64,000 nt of DNA from Metopolophium dirhodum (Eukaryota > Arthropoda > Insecta > Hemiptera > Aphididae): positions 5,198,237 through 5,262,236 of the forward strand of contig NC_083568.1 of assembly GCF_019925205.1 (NCBI RefSeq), read 5' to 3'. A program made the translations under genes and the position numbers. Positions 15,001 through 26,000 of the stretch are shown here, piece by piece; positions within the stretch are counted from its first letter, which is position 1; each line of letters starts with the position of its first letter. The notes beneath the pieces were generated by a model. The model was not told where the DNA came from. It searched no databases and was given only the letters and a program-made list of their open reading frames with translations.

Positions 15001-18000
15001 ATTAAGTACCTAGTCGAAATAATGTTTTGATTTTTGACTTCAGAATCATTTCTGGTTGGAAAGTGAATCTAGTTGGTAATATTACTTTAGAGAAGTCAAA
15101 ATTAAAAATCCCCAGAAGTTTTCAAAGCGTCGGGAAAAACAAAAATAAATAAAAAACATTTTTACGCAAAACCAGTTTTCGACAACATTGATTTTGTTTT
15201 TTCGGCGTAACTTAAAAAAATAGTCGTAGATAGATACATCACATTTTCACCGAATGTTTAAATAAGAATTTTCTATACACCATACAATTTTCTAAATATT
15301 TTTTTTTACCTATTTTTAGACATAAGAAATTTTTGATTTGTATTAGTTTTTTACTTTTAGTTGATAAACATGTTCGCTAGGCATAGCTCAAAAACTTAAA
15401 AATGTCAAATGTATTACAATGTTCCTTAAAAGTTAAAGGTGATAATAATATTAGTATGAACATTAAGTTCACCGGAAAATCAAATTAATTTTTTATATGC
15501 GTTTTAAGATCATATTTTTTCGAATTTTTTTTTATACTTACGCGTAATTTAACAATTTCTATTGGAACGGATATTCTTATTTTGTTGTAAATTGTAATTA
15601 AAAAACGATTAACCGAGTAGATATTTGAAATTTATATATTTTTTTTGTTTAATTTAATATTTATTTTACTTTTTCTATACTTGTTTTAATTTAAATAAAA
15701 TATTTTGACTATTTTTGAGATATGAATAGACATATTAAAATTTCAATTTTTTAGTTTTCTATAAATATCAACACAAAAAAATTGTTAAGCAAATTGTTAA
15801 AGTGTTAAAGATAAATACCTATTTTCAAAATATTAAAGATATTATATATTATTATGCTTATTTTTTATAAGCATTTAAAGTTAATATTTTGACAAGATTT
15901 ATCAAAATAACGAAAATTTTCAAAATTATATTGTAGTTAAAAATTTACAATATATTCATTTTTAGGTTCTGAGTGAAACAATGAATGTATTGATTTTACA
16001 ATGATGGGTTTTGTTTTGTTTTGTTTTTTTTTTGTGTCTGTGTACACGACAAGTAGTTGAAATAATGCTTCGATTTTCAACTTCAGTATCTGTTCGATGG
16101 AAAAGTGAATATTGTTGGGGCATTGGAAATTTCAAAATTCCCAATGGTTTTCAAAAGCGTAGGTAAAAACTACATAGGCTCCTAATATATTGTTACAATG
16201 ACATTTGAATAATATTAAAAATCCTGAGTCACAGTTTTTATTTATAAGCATTTAAAGCTCAAATCTTGACAAAATACGGAAAAATCACGAAAATTAGGAA
16301 ATTATTTTGAGTTGTGAATTCATAAAAAATCTTCTTAAAAATCAAAAATCAAAAATCAAAAATTTTAAAATGTAATACAAGATTCCTCATAAGTATTTCT
16401 ACCTTGATCAAAAAAAAAAAAATGTCTACAAGCGAATCAAATTAAATTGTTAAGAGCGTTTGAAATTCATATTTTTACAATATTGGATATTCACTTGATT
16501 TTTCATGTCGCGGTTTTGTAATTTTATTGTTATTCAAAAGCGAATAACTGTAGATACATGACAATTTTACTGAAAGCTTATATTTTCATTTTCTATACAC
16601 CATAACATTTTGAAAATATTTTGGCTCTTTTTGAGCTGTTTACGGAAATTGTCAGTTTTCAATTTTTTTATTTTTTTTGCTATAAATATCAATAAAATGT
16701 TATTTATTGGGTAAAAAAGCGTAAACATTTAATGTAAGGCTCCTGATATATTGTTACAATAGCAGTAGAAAAATATTAAAAATACATAGGCACAATTTTT
16801 TTTATAAGCATTTAAAGTTCAAATGTTGACAAAATTTATCAAATTTAAAATGTAATAATTATTTTGTAGTAAAAAATGTATAAAATATTAAACTTTTATA
16901 GCTGAGGATTGAAAATTTAAAACAAGGTTCCACGTAAATAGGTAAATATACAAATTACTTTATTCACAATAATATCATCAAATATACTTAGTAATATCAT
17001 AGGCTGACTGACCGTTTTCGTTCAGAATCGTTTTTCTTATACAATGATATTATATCATTGAATTTAAATTTAACACCATCCATTACAGTGACCCACTCAC
17101 AGTAGCAGAGCGACATCCACTTACCCACGTTTTTATAGTTAAGGATTGAAAATAAGGTTTTTTCATAAGTAGTTAATATTGGAACCAAAATATCTATAAT
17201 ACCTAGGAATATTATATGTACTAACAATTAACAACAGAATAACGCAGTTAATTATTTCAATGTAATAAATTCAAAAACATTATTCGTGAGAACTTTAAAA
17301 ATTATAAACGGTACCTATATATGGCATATTCAATAATATTTTCAAAATATTTAGAACAACCTTAAGCTATTAATTATTTATACTATGATCGAAAATCAAA
17401 AAATGTTACTGTCATATGTACCATATTTTAGATTCTGAGCGGAGCGAGGAAGCCAGTGGTTTTACAATGGTGTTTATTAGGTATTTTTATTTTTTATTTT
17501 ATATACAAAATTTCTACCAGATGTAGTACTTCGATTTTAGCTTATAGTATTTTATCTTTTAGCAAATTGGATCAAGATGGTTCTATATAGAGAGGTCATT
17601 TTTCGATTTTCTCAATAGTTATTTAATACCCGGGAAAAAAACCTCCAATAAATTACGAAAAAACGGAATTTTAATTTCTAACGCTTTTTACATCACCATA
17701 GAAACGAATAAAAAATAATAATATTATAATATTAGTTTAACTTACTGGCTATAATAAATAATAACATAAAATATCCAGACTGACAAACCGTCTCCGCTCA
17801 ATCATCGTTTTTTTTATACAATGATATTATATCATTGAATTCAAGTTTAATACAATCCATTATACATGACCACTTATAACCTACCGCACAGCAGAGCGAC
17901 ATCCACTTACCCGCATTTTTAAAATTATTTTAATAAAAGTTTAATGATGAAACCTAGATATATTATTAAATCTGAGAGTATATTTTTTCACTTTGAGTTT

Positions 18001-18373
18001 AAAGGGTGCCTACAGCTTGGGTAATAGGATACACACTTTTTATTGACGCTAATTTATCTAGATACCTACTAGAAATTTCTTCCAAAAATGTATAAATTAA
18101 AAAAAATTATAAAATTTTAATCTTACTCAAAAGTACTTGAGAAAAATATTTTAAACAATTAGCAATGTCTAGCCCAGATGGGCAAGGCAGCATGTTATAG
18201 CTCAGTCGTAGTTGATAATCTTGAAGGTGTCTGATTTTAGCAATAACTGAAAGAAAAATAATTAAAGTGTTTTTAACTTTTTATGTTAATTCATCAGTGA
18301 TATATGTATATGTACTATGTTCGTATCCAAATACCTAAATTGCTAACTTACACGATACTGATTTAGTAACCAT
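1..18373 (-). CDS. unc79: UNC79, NALCN channel complex subunit (spliced, 3' end missing)
   Basis: UNC79 is a large cytoplasmic HEAT-type scaffold that, with UNC80, supports the NALCN sodium-leak channel setting neuronal resting potential. The start is ATG at 18373 (exon 18352-18373), spliced to 18127-18246, 14454-14615 and 13394-13564. Further exons lie near 13219-13302, 12978-13158, 12140-12340, 11857-12062, 11502-11793, 10749-10900, 10502-10680, 10300-10422, 10096-10226, 9869-10005, 9180-9802, 8908-9009, 7784-7956, 5566-5712, 4845-5005, 4172-4351, 3900-4102, 3600-3798, then about ten more down to 376-502. Diagnostic blocks are KIRHLQDYQLRL with CPSGLDIANCLKYFSQ (N-terminus), VVIAYGTSVARYHAARLLFNYWP, a Cys/His-rich segment (PPPFYLCTDCAEDLH, then CFSPECASMNKNRPIRLCSDC), VAIPVMLHCVSLPCGSDIFW and KILSWEFFLGRFDALFIEAQ. 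The left end is a Ser-rich linker, so the conserved C-terminal part must lie outside the window. Introns carry many transposon copies. Identification rests on remembered family motifs and is strong; boundaries marked near are approximate. Confidence 0.93.
5827..6941 (+). repeat. Repeat family A, copy 1 (unc79 intron)
   Basis: A divergent copy of a non-coding interspersed family. It opens with AGATTCTGAGAGTAGCGAAAG followed by a TTGATTTTACAAT stretch and closes with ACAGCAGAGGAGTACCCACTTGTCCACC. These ends are shared with copies at 15965, 17431, 25837 and 50089. No long open frame is present. Confidence 0.75.
7495..7668. mobile_element. Degenerate hAT-like MITE of the CAGTGG family
   Basis: The left end (GGCTGATCCAGTGCTT) resembles the GGCGGATCCAGGGCTT end of the element at 32792-32949, and the right end reads CCCTGGATTTACCACTG. 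A T-run followed by a long G-run near 7508-7533 matches the G-rich interior of that family. Possible 8-bp duplications (TATTATTG and TAAACTTG) agree at only 5 of 8 positions, so this is an old copy. Confidence 0.5.
8009..8826 (-). mobile_element. hAT transposon remnant with transposase N-terminal fragment
   Basis: Terminal inverted repeats CAGGGGTAGGCAACC and CAGGGGTCGGCACCC (read inward) bound 818 bp. Flanking 8-mers ATTTAAAT and AACTAAAT agree at 6 of 8, as expected for an old hAT duplication. The minus strand at 8333-8488 encodes a 51-residue open frame containing CDKHRLFIDSWVDLYFF, LCLICEKTVLVLKEYNIKLH and YVSEHK. This C-x2-C ... H-x5-H pattern is the zinc-finger start found in hAT transposases and domesticated relatives. 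The catalytic part is absent, so the copy is an internally deleted remnant in a unc79 intron. Confidence 0.78.
14895..15961 (+). repeat. Repeat family A, copy 2 (3' end missing)
   Basis: Begins GATTCTGAGCGGAGCGAATT and carries the family interior (segments resembling ATAAGCATTTAAAG and TTGACAAGATTTATCAAAAT). It lacks the CAGCAGAGCGACATCC end and abuts the start of copy 3, so one may have inserted into or recombined with the other. No coding potential seen. Confidence 0.75.
15965..17135 (+). repeat. Repeat family A, copy 3 (full length)
   Basis: Runs from GGTTCTGAGTGAAACAATGA to GCAGAGCGACATCCACTTACCC. The 3' quarter contains the family's conserved block: GGTTCCACGTAAATAGG, CATCAAATATACTTAGTAAT, CAGAATCGTTTTTCTTA, the palindrome CAATGATATTATATCATTG near 17041, and ACACCATCCATTACAGTGAC. 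Located in the large first introns of unc79. A minus-strand open frame here is incidental. Confidence 0.8.
17431..17912 (+). repeat. Repeat family A, copy 4 (internally deleted)
   Basis: Has both family ends (GATTCTGAGCGGAGCGAGGA and CAGCAGAGCGACATCCACTT) but only about 480 bp between them, so the middle is deleted. It keeps the CAATGATATTATATCATTG palindrome. Lies between unc79 coding exons 2 and 3. Confidence 0.78.
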
Positions 18374-19025
18374 GATGATTTCCTATTTACTAGGTATATT
18401 ATTTACAAATACCAATAGTCTATAGATTGTAATCCTCTAATAAAATAACTATTATAGATAATTTAAATTTTTTTTTTTTCATTTTTTACTTATGATAATA
18501 TTTGATTCATGATGAAAGTTGTAAATATTACAAAGCAATTACAGAAATTGTAACATAATTTAGAGAGTAGAGTCTACAATAGAAAAATTTGATGTTTTGT
18601 AATTTTCACTTTACACATACACGGCCGCAGCTCCGCGCCGTTCAAAGTTATTAAGTTATTGATCTGATGCTGTACATAAGCAGTAATACCACATAACCAA
18701 TAAAAAATAACTTTTTTTCGACAAGTTACAAATTAAAATATACTTAAAGGGCTATAGTGCGTAATATAGATCAAAATGTTTTAAATGTATTAGGTATACA
18801 ATATGACGTATTATTAAATTTACTAAATAGTATATTTTAATTGTTGAAAAGGCAAAAATAAAGTACCATAAACCGTGGGTTATACTTATACACAGGATAG
18901 AATAACAAAAAAAAACTGGCCAACTATTTTTGAAAATGAGAAGGTTAGGTTTTCTATATAATTATCTAGGTATTTTAATACCTAGATAATATACCACTTT
19001 ATAAATGTATAATGTACCTATTAAA

Positions 19026-19350
19026 AGGACGTTATACCTACTTGTCTACTTGTCTCCGTCTTACACACATACGACACGGCAAATTTTCATTCACTGATGA
19101 AAGTGATGTTAGATTTGATATTAGAGTGAATTGATTTATTATCAAACTTTTAGGTAAGAACATTAAAAATGCTTAAGCGTCGACGATTTTTAAATATTTT
19201 AATTTTCGATCAACATTTGAGCATTTATAATTTGTAATATTTCACATACACATATATTGCTTGAAAATTAAAATATTGAAAAACTGCCAACGTAATATTC
19301 TTGCCTAAAAGTTTGATATAATAGGCCAATATTCACTCTAATGGCAATAA
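19026..19350. repeat. Foldback family B element, copy 1
   Basis: Inverted arms near 19125-19170 and 19290-19347 share ATTAGAGTGAAT, ATTATATCAAACTTTTAGG and AAGAA.ATT. The upstream part (GTCTCCGTCTTACACACATAC) resembles the arms of the larger foldback at 36309-36744 and the fragment at 36112-36215. No coding capacity; consistent with a MITE. Confidence 0.65.
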
Positions 19351-20071
19351 TAAATGTATTATATTATGATTAAATAATTAATATTTTACAAAAAAGACTG
19401 TAGTCTGTAGGTGTATACCTAGTAGAATGATAGATAGATCATATTAAGAAAAATTAAAACTATATTTAAATATTTTATACTTACTAATAAAGTAGGTATG
19501 ACTTTTCAATTTTATTTATATTTCATCTTAAACAGAAACCTTGACGAAAATAAAATACCTACAGTGCGGGGCTCAGGGTATACTAATTGGGTTTGGCGTA
19601 ATGTGCCGTCAGGATAGTATATTGTTATATAGTTATATCTATGTACCTATACAAATATTTTACAAAAAAGTTTTTCTAAATAGGTACTAATAACTGTTTA
19701 AAAGATCAAAAGTATACTATATTTATATTTACTTTAACATTAACAATTAACTTAAAAGGACTGTTGAAAATTCAAATTTTAATGGGTCATCGATGTTTGA
19801 TAATATAGTATTAATTATCATAATCACATAATAGGTATTATTTACTATATATAATAATATAGTACATTATAGAAGGCACCTACTACCTACATACCTACCT
19901 AACAGGCATTACCTGTACAGCTGTATACTGTTTTAACCTATGAAATAATAAGATAAGATTAAACAACAATATTCTACAATTCAAATGTTTTCTATGAGAT
20001 TTACTCATTAGGCACCTAATACCTATAAATAGACCAAATAGTATACTCTGTTCAGCGAGAGAAGATGCCGA

Positions 20072-20151
20072 TTCTACGCATCCCCATTCGTCACCCTGCC
20101 ATCGAAACCTGTTCCCCTTTGGCAGGGTTTAGCGCGAGGGGATGCGTAGAA
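20072..20151. other. Nested perfect inverted repeat (hairpin)
   Basis: Outer arms TTCTACGCATCCCC (20072-20085) and GGGGATGCGTAGAA (20138-20151) are perfectly complementary over 14 bp. Inside them ACCCTGCCA (20093-20101) and TGGCAGGGT (20120-20128) form a second perfect 9-bp stem with an 18-base loop. The block is GC-rich in AT-rich surroundings. It could be a structured RNA, a cruciform, or the remnant of a mobile element; the sequence alone does not decide. The 62-codon open frame spanning it has no recognisable domain. Confidence 0.7.
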
Positions 20152-22369
20152 AAACCGATTTTTGTCAACCGTCAGTTCTCGGAGTATAGTTGTTCTGTAT
20201 TAGGTAATTGTGATTTTATTTTAAATAAATATTATTTATACCACACAATTTGAGACCGAAAATCCTGCATCAAGATGAAGTACACATAATACTTGGTCTC
20301 ATAGAAGAAGATCAAGTCAAATAGGTTCCTTACTTAAATTTCTTTGTAGGTCTTAATTTTATTTTTAATATATGTTACACATTTTAATATGCACAAACAA
20401 TTTAAATATTTAGACTACCTATTGATATTTCAAACATTGTTTATCACTTGTTCTATTTATCATAAATACTTTTATATGGCTTTTGCTATTAAGAATAATA
20501 CATTTAAAATGACAGTTTAAAGTAAAACATTTTATTCGTATAACAAAGCATAAAACTTTTACCTACTAAATACTAATATTGTTTATTACTAGTAAACTAT
20601 GTTATATTAACCTCGCACCTACTACCTACTTATTGCTAAAAATTATACAATCTATTTATCTATGTTAAAAAAAAGAAAATATGGACGATCTAGTTGTTTT
20701 GGAAACATGCAAATTTAAAACTTTATGCTAGACAAATTCTCATTGGAAGGTCTTTCTTGGTTGTTTTTTCCAATTAAAAATATCCAAACAATTATTTTTA
20801 TCCATTATAAATTAAATTAAATTTGAATAAACCCAATATGCAAGTGGTGGATTAGAACTTCAGAAAACTTAAGTTATTACATATTAGTAATACAGAAAAT
20901 TCACAAAATTATAAAAAAAAAATTAAAAAACCTATGTAATATTTTTCTAACACTATGGCTCAGAGCTCTTAACAGCAGGTAATTATGTAGGTACTTAGTA
21001 TAGGTAGATATTGATTAATAATAATCAATTAATATCAATGTATTATAATTTATAACTAAATTAAAATTACGGCATATCTGTTCACTGTTGTGTAGTTATT
21101 TTAAAGTTTGATTTGTTACTAAATAATGACTGTTTGCAATAGATCCCTTAAGATGATATTATTTTAAGAGTTACAATTACAATTCTTTTAGAGATTAAAA
21201 TATGCATAAGTTGGAAATCAAAGATAATAAATGTGGTATATTTATAAAAACAATACAAATGCAAACAAAATACTATATTCATTTAAAAAATATAATTTTT
21301 CAATACAATCAATCAAAATATTTCTAAAATCACAGAAACAATTGCCATTACATTTTTCTCCCATTAGGCTATTAATATTACAATATAATTAATAAACAAA
21401 ATATAATATTTCTATTACTAAAAATAAAATAAAATATACCTATATTACAAAAATTGAAACATGATAAAATATTACAGATTTATCTTATACATAATTAAAG
21501 CTAATAACAAAAAATAACATAAATTAAAAGTACAAAACCATGGAGTGTAAAATGTTATAACTTTTATATGATCACAATTACCTTTTTCAATATTATTAAA
21601 CTGTTTGTTGCTAATTACTACTAATTAAACTAATAATTTTAGCTAATAGGATATCATGGACTATAGTTATATGGTTTGTGCTAAGCGAGGTTTTGGTTCC
21701 CAGAATATCAAATTAATATATTATTAAAACGATAATATTAATTAATTAATTCAATCACTAATATAATAGGCAATATATAACTTAAATATACCCAATAAAA
21801 ACCATTGTGTAAAGAAAAATATTCTGATTTTATAGATATAAAAAAATCATATGAAAGTTTAATAAATTATAAATTGTAATCATAATTTCTTAACTCAATA
21901 ATATGCTACTAATTAGAAAAAAATTGTACTGGAAAAACAAAATATCAACATTTATAAGAGTTAAAATTGTTATTAATTCCTGTCCATCATGCAAAATGCC
22001 AAATTAGTATATTATAGAATCAACACTGAGCACAGAGAAAATAATGAACAATATATCAATTCAATTGTATATTGGCTTAAAGCTTACTATTAGTCTTATG
22101 GAAAGTAAATTTATTATGTTGCATATATGTATATAAAATGGTAGACAGAGGTAACAATACAATAATAAGTAACATCCTCTTGACAAATTGATTATTAACA
22201 TGTTGACTGCGTACTGACACAAATTGTCATCATTAGGGTCAACCAGCAACGCGTTTGATGTAATTTGGCGTCCAATATAATATATTTAAAGTAAATGGTT
22301 TATTATTCCATACGTGTGGCTGAATTTTATTTTATTATTAATTAGAATAGATTAAACAAATGTTTTAAA

Positions 22370-22372
<3 letters not shown>

Positions 22373-22411
<39 letters not shown>
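22373..22411. repeat. TA dinucleotide microsatellite
   Basis: An essentially uninterrupted TATATA run of about 39 bases in the Scm-unc79 intergenic region. Confidence 0.9.
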
Positions 22412-22413
<2 letters not shown>

Positions 22414-23088
22414 TTTGGATGTATGACCATGCTGGAGCAGTTTCCTTATGTTATTTTTAGAATACCGCTTTATACTTTTATTATATGCACTGGGTGAAAA
22501 CTGCACATAGACATACGCAATCAACATGTTAAATAAATTCAATGACAACAAAATATAATTTAAAATTTAGTTATAAGAAAACCATATTTTGATTTATATT
22601 TCATACAGGGGAAAAAATAAATCATTGTCCGTATAAATTAGAAAACAAAAATGTACAATGATTAAAAGTTAGTTAATAGAAATTTCATAAATAAAATAAA
22701 ATATTTATTAAGGAAAACATAAGTATAATTACTTAAAAAAACATTTAAATTTATGTGAATTAATTTCATAGTAAATATCTATTACCTAAGCACCAATCAT
22801 TCATAATACATAAAAATAGTTAGGAGAAAACAAAATTATTAATAATCTAACATTCATTGTTATCAACCTTGAAAAAGCTTCCAATGAGCTTTTCACCTGT
22901 AAAACAAAATTTGAACATATTTTTTTAAGGAAAAAGTAAATAATTACGATTATTAAATATCTTATATTATTATACTCTGGTAGATTCTATAATACTAAAA
23001 TTACAATGGATATACTTTGTCTCAATAATTAAGAATATAAAACTCACAATTCATTATTAAATAGATATTTTAGTAATACAGCTTACTT

Positions 23089-26000
23089 TTATCTCCGTCG
23101 GGGTTTTAATCTATTGATTACGTTTTGAAGTTTTAAGGCAGGCCCTAATTTAAGTCCCATGTATTTCATCATTGTATCAGAGTTCAATAATAGTAAGGCT
23201 TTTCCATCAATTTCCTAAAATAATAATTATATTTATTTATTATATTAATATTGATAACTGTTTATGAACATTTGATCTTAAATAAAAAATCTTACATGTT
23301 TTCTAAAAAGATCAGCAAATGTATTTAACTGTAAATCTATACAGTTTATATGTTGAATAACATCTTCTACAGACCATTCTGCAGGGTCTACAGGTAATCT
23401 TATTGGTCCTTCAGTTGGGGTTGTGGAAGATGCAGCTTCCATTTCAGGTTCAGTTGTACATGGTTTTTTTGTTACTACTGTTACTTCATCAGGAGTTGAA
23501 CTTTCTGGTGAACCATGTCGTTTTATACTTTTATTATCATTTTTTATTACTTCGTTCACATCTAAAATAAAATAAAATATTTTAATAATATGAAACTTTT
23601 TATATTATTGTAATTAAATATTATTTACTCTTTTCTAGTTTACACTCGGAGCAAACATTTAAAGCGGGACTTAACAAATTTTTGCAGCATGACAGATCTT
23701 CTAACAGAGTTCTGATATAATCCCAGAACTCATCTGTCTTCTCAATTTTCGGTAATTTAAAAACCCTGGATTTCCCTTCATATGTAGCTGAATAACAAAA
23801 AATGTTTGTAATATTATTATTTTATAGTATATTTCAAAAAAATATTATTGCTTCTTGAAACTCAAAACTTTTAACCCAATCTGTTTTAAAAATGTTATGA
23901 ACTAATACAGCTAAACATATTGATAGGTTTGAAATCATCATTAATATTTTTATGAACATTTTTGTGTTAGTGTGTGTGTGGGAGGTGGGTCATAGTGGAT
24001 AGATTAGACTCCAGGTTAAGCTTTAGGAATGCAAAGAAACTGTGCTATGTGCATCTCTATAAAGTCCTATTAAATTAAATAATAATAAAAAGAATAATGC
24101 CTTCGCGATGCAGAGCTTTATGATTTAACAAGAATAAGTTCAAAAACATGTAAAAAAAATTATTATAATCACTAAATTACATTAAAGTTAAGTATTATGG
24201 ATTATGGTATAAGTAGTTTCCACTATGCTAGTGATTTACAAACTTCCTAAAAATGTCTTACACCATGGATACAATTCAAAATTTATAATTAAATAAGTCA
24301 AAAAGTATATTTTATTTTATATATTATTAAATTATTATTATGTCCCAATAATAATGAAAAAAATAGATAAGATTAACGTTAGTTGACCATATAAATAATT
24401 TAAAAATAAGTGTAATATATAGTTCTCACTATTTGTTGTTTTTACCTGTTATTGTACATGTACTATCACCTTGTTTCTTCATCAATGTCGTAACTGATTG
24501 AATATCATGTGCAGTGTTTACTAAATGTTGTATAGTGTCTTTCAAAACTTTTTGTACTAATCCAGGCCCTAATTGCTTAGGAAGTTCAAACAATTTAGAA
24601 GAATCCATAAATGGGCCACACTTACACTCATGGTTTATAAATACTGAAAATAAAAATATTTTAGTTAATTATTAAAACAAGATTGTTAATTAAAACTTGT
24701 AATACCAGAACATGATTCTTGGATACCAGCTTCTAGATCACTTGCACTATCTGGGGTTAAATTTATAGAATCATTAAAATTTTGTTTCACATTTGCTGAA
24801 GACTGTGCACTATTAGGTCTACTTCCTGAATAGCGAGATCCTGTAATAGTTTATTAATTGTTAATTTATTTTAATTTTTAAGTCTAATATTTATTACCTT
24901 TATGACCAGGTGGCTGAAGTGGGTGGCCACTTTTTACACACCATCCCACTGGAAATATATCTCTAGAATCATATGAACACCAATAGTCAAATGCACCTCT
25001 CCATCCATCAAATGTAACAAATATATTGTTTTTATTAACATCACCTAATACAATTAATACAATATTATAACTATTTAGTTGATTAATATTTATTATTATA
25101 AAATATATAAAAATAAGTTAATATAATTAGTTAACTTACCAATAGTTGCCACACAAATTAGATGTGGATTTTTTTTATCAACTGCTTCAATTTTTTGACC
25201 AACTTTAAATAAATTGTCAGTAGGAGTATTAGGTTCAGATTTAAAAGCAGTATCGGGAGAATATAAAGCTCCATTTAGGGTCTTCAATAGGAACATAGGG
25301 AATAGTGAACCATTCATACGAAAACCTAAAAATATATTTAAAACTATATTGTAAACTTTCATCAACATGAATTAAATTAAAATATATAAAATATAAATGT
25401 ACCAAGTGGGGGTTGTAACATTCCGCCTTTTTTTTCTGTATAACCAATGGGTTTTAATTCTGAAGAGTCAACTAATCGCCAAAAATCATTTTTATTATCT
25501 CCACCATCTAGACGAAGACGTATTCTGGGGCCAACAACACCTATGACAGTTGCAATGCACATGGATGTTATGTTTCGAGGATCCACTGCTTCCAATTTCA
25601 TACTTGGTTTGAATTCATTTTCCGGAGATACTTCATGCTATATATATTAATATTTTATTCTAATAAGTTTTGGAAAATATTTAATTTAGAATAAATTTAG
25701 GTTTCATGAAATTACATTAGTTTTCTTTTTTTTAAGACTACATTAAATTTTAATAATTAATTAGTATTGATATTAAGAGATACTATTATTACAAAGTATA
25801 CAGGGTGATTTTTAAAGCATGCTCACTTCCATTTTAGATTCTGAGCAGAGCAATGAATGTATTGATTTTACAATATTTTTTTTTTTTGTGTCATCACTGT
25901 TTGGAGCAGTTATACTGCTTTGAATTTTTCAGTATCTTGTTTGATGGAAAAGTGAATATACTTGGTGCGTTTGGTAAGTCAAAATTTAAAATTCTCAATA

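Larger units (their letters stand above)
18374..23088. other. Intergenic region between unc79 and Scm
   Basis: About 4.7 kb between the start of unc79 and the stop of Scm, both on the minus strand. It should hold the unc79 promoter and the Scm 3' untranslated region. No open frame looks like a real gene. Contents noted separately are an inverted-repeat element at 19026-19350, a nested GC-rich hairpin at 20072-20151 and a TA microsatellite near 22373-22411. The remainder is AT-rich sequence in which nothing further was recognised. Confidence 0.7.

Noticed and set aside
20065..20253. 62-codon plus-strand open frame
   Set aside because: It crosses the nested hairpin and shows no domain, splice logic or polyadenylation context.
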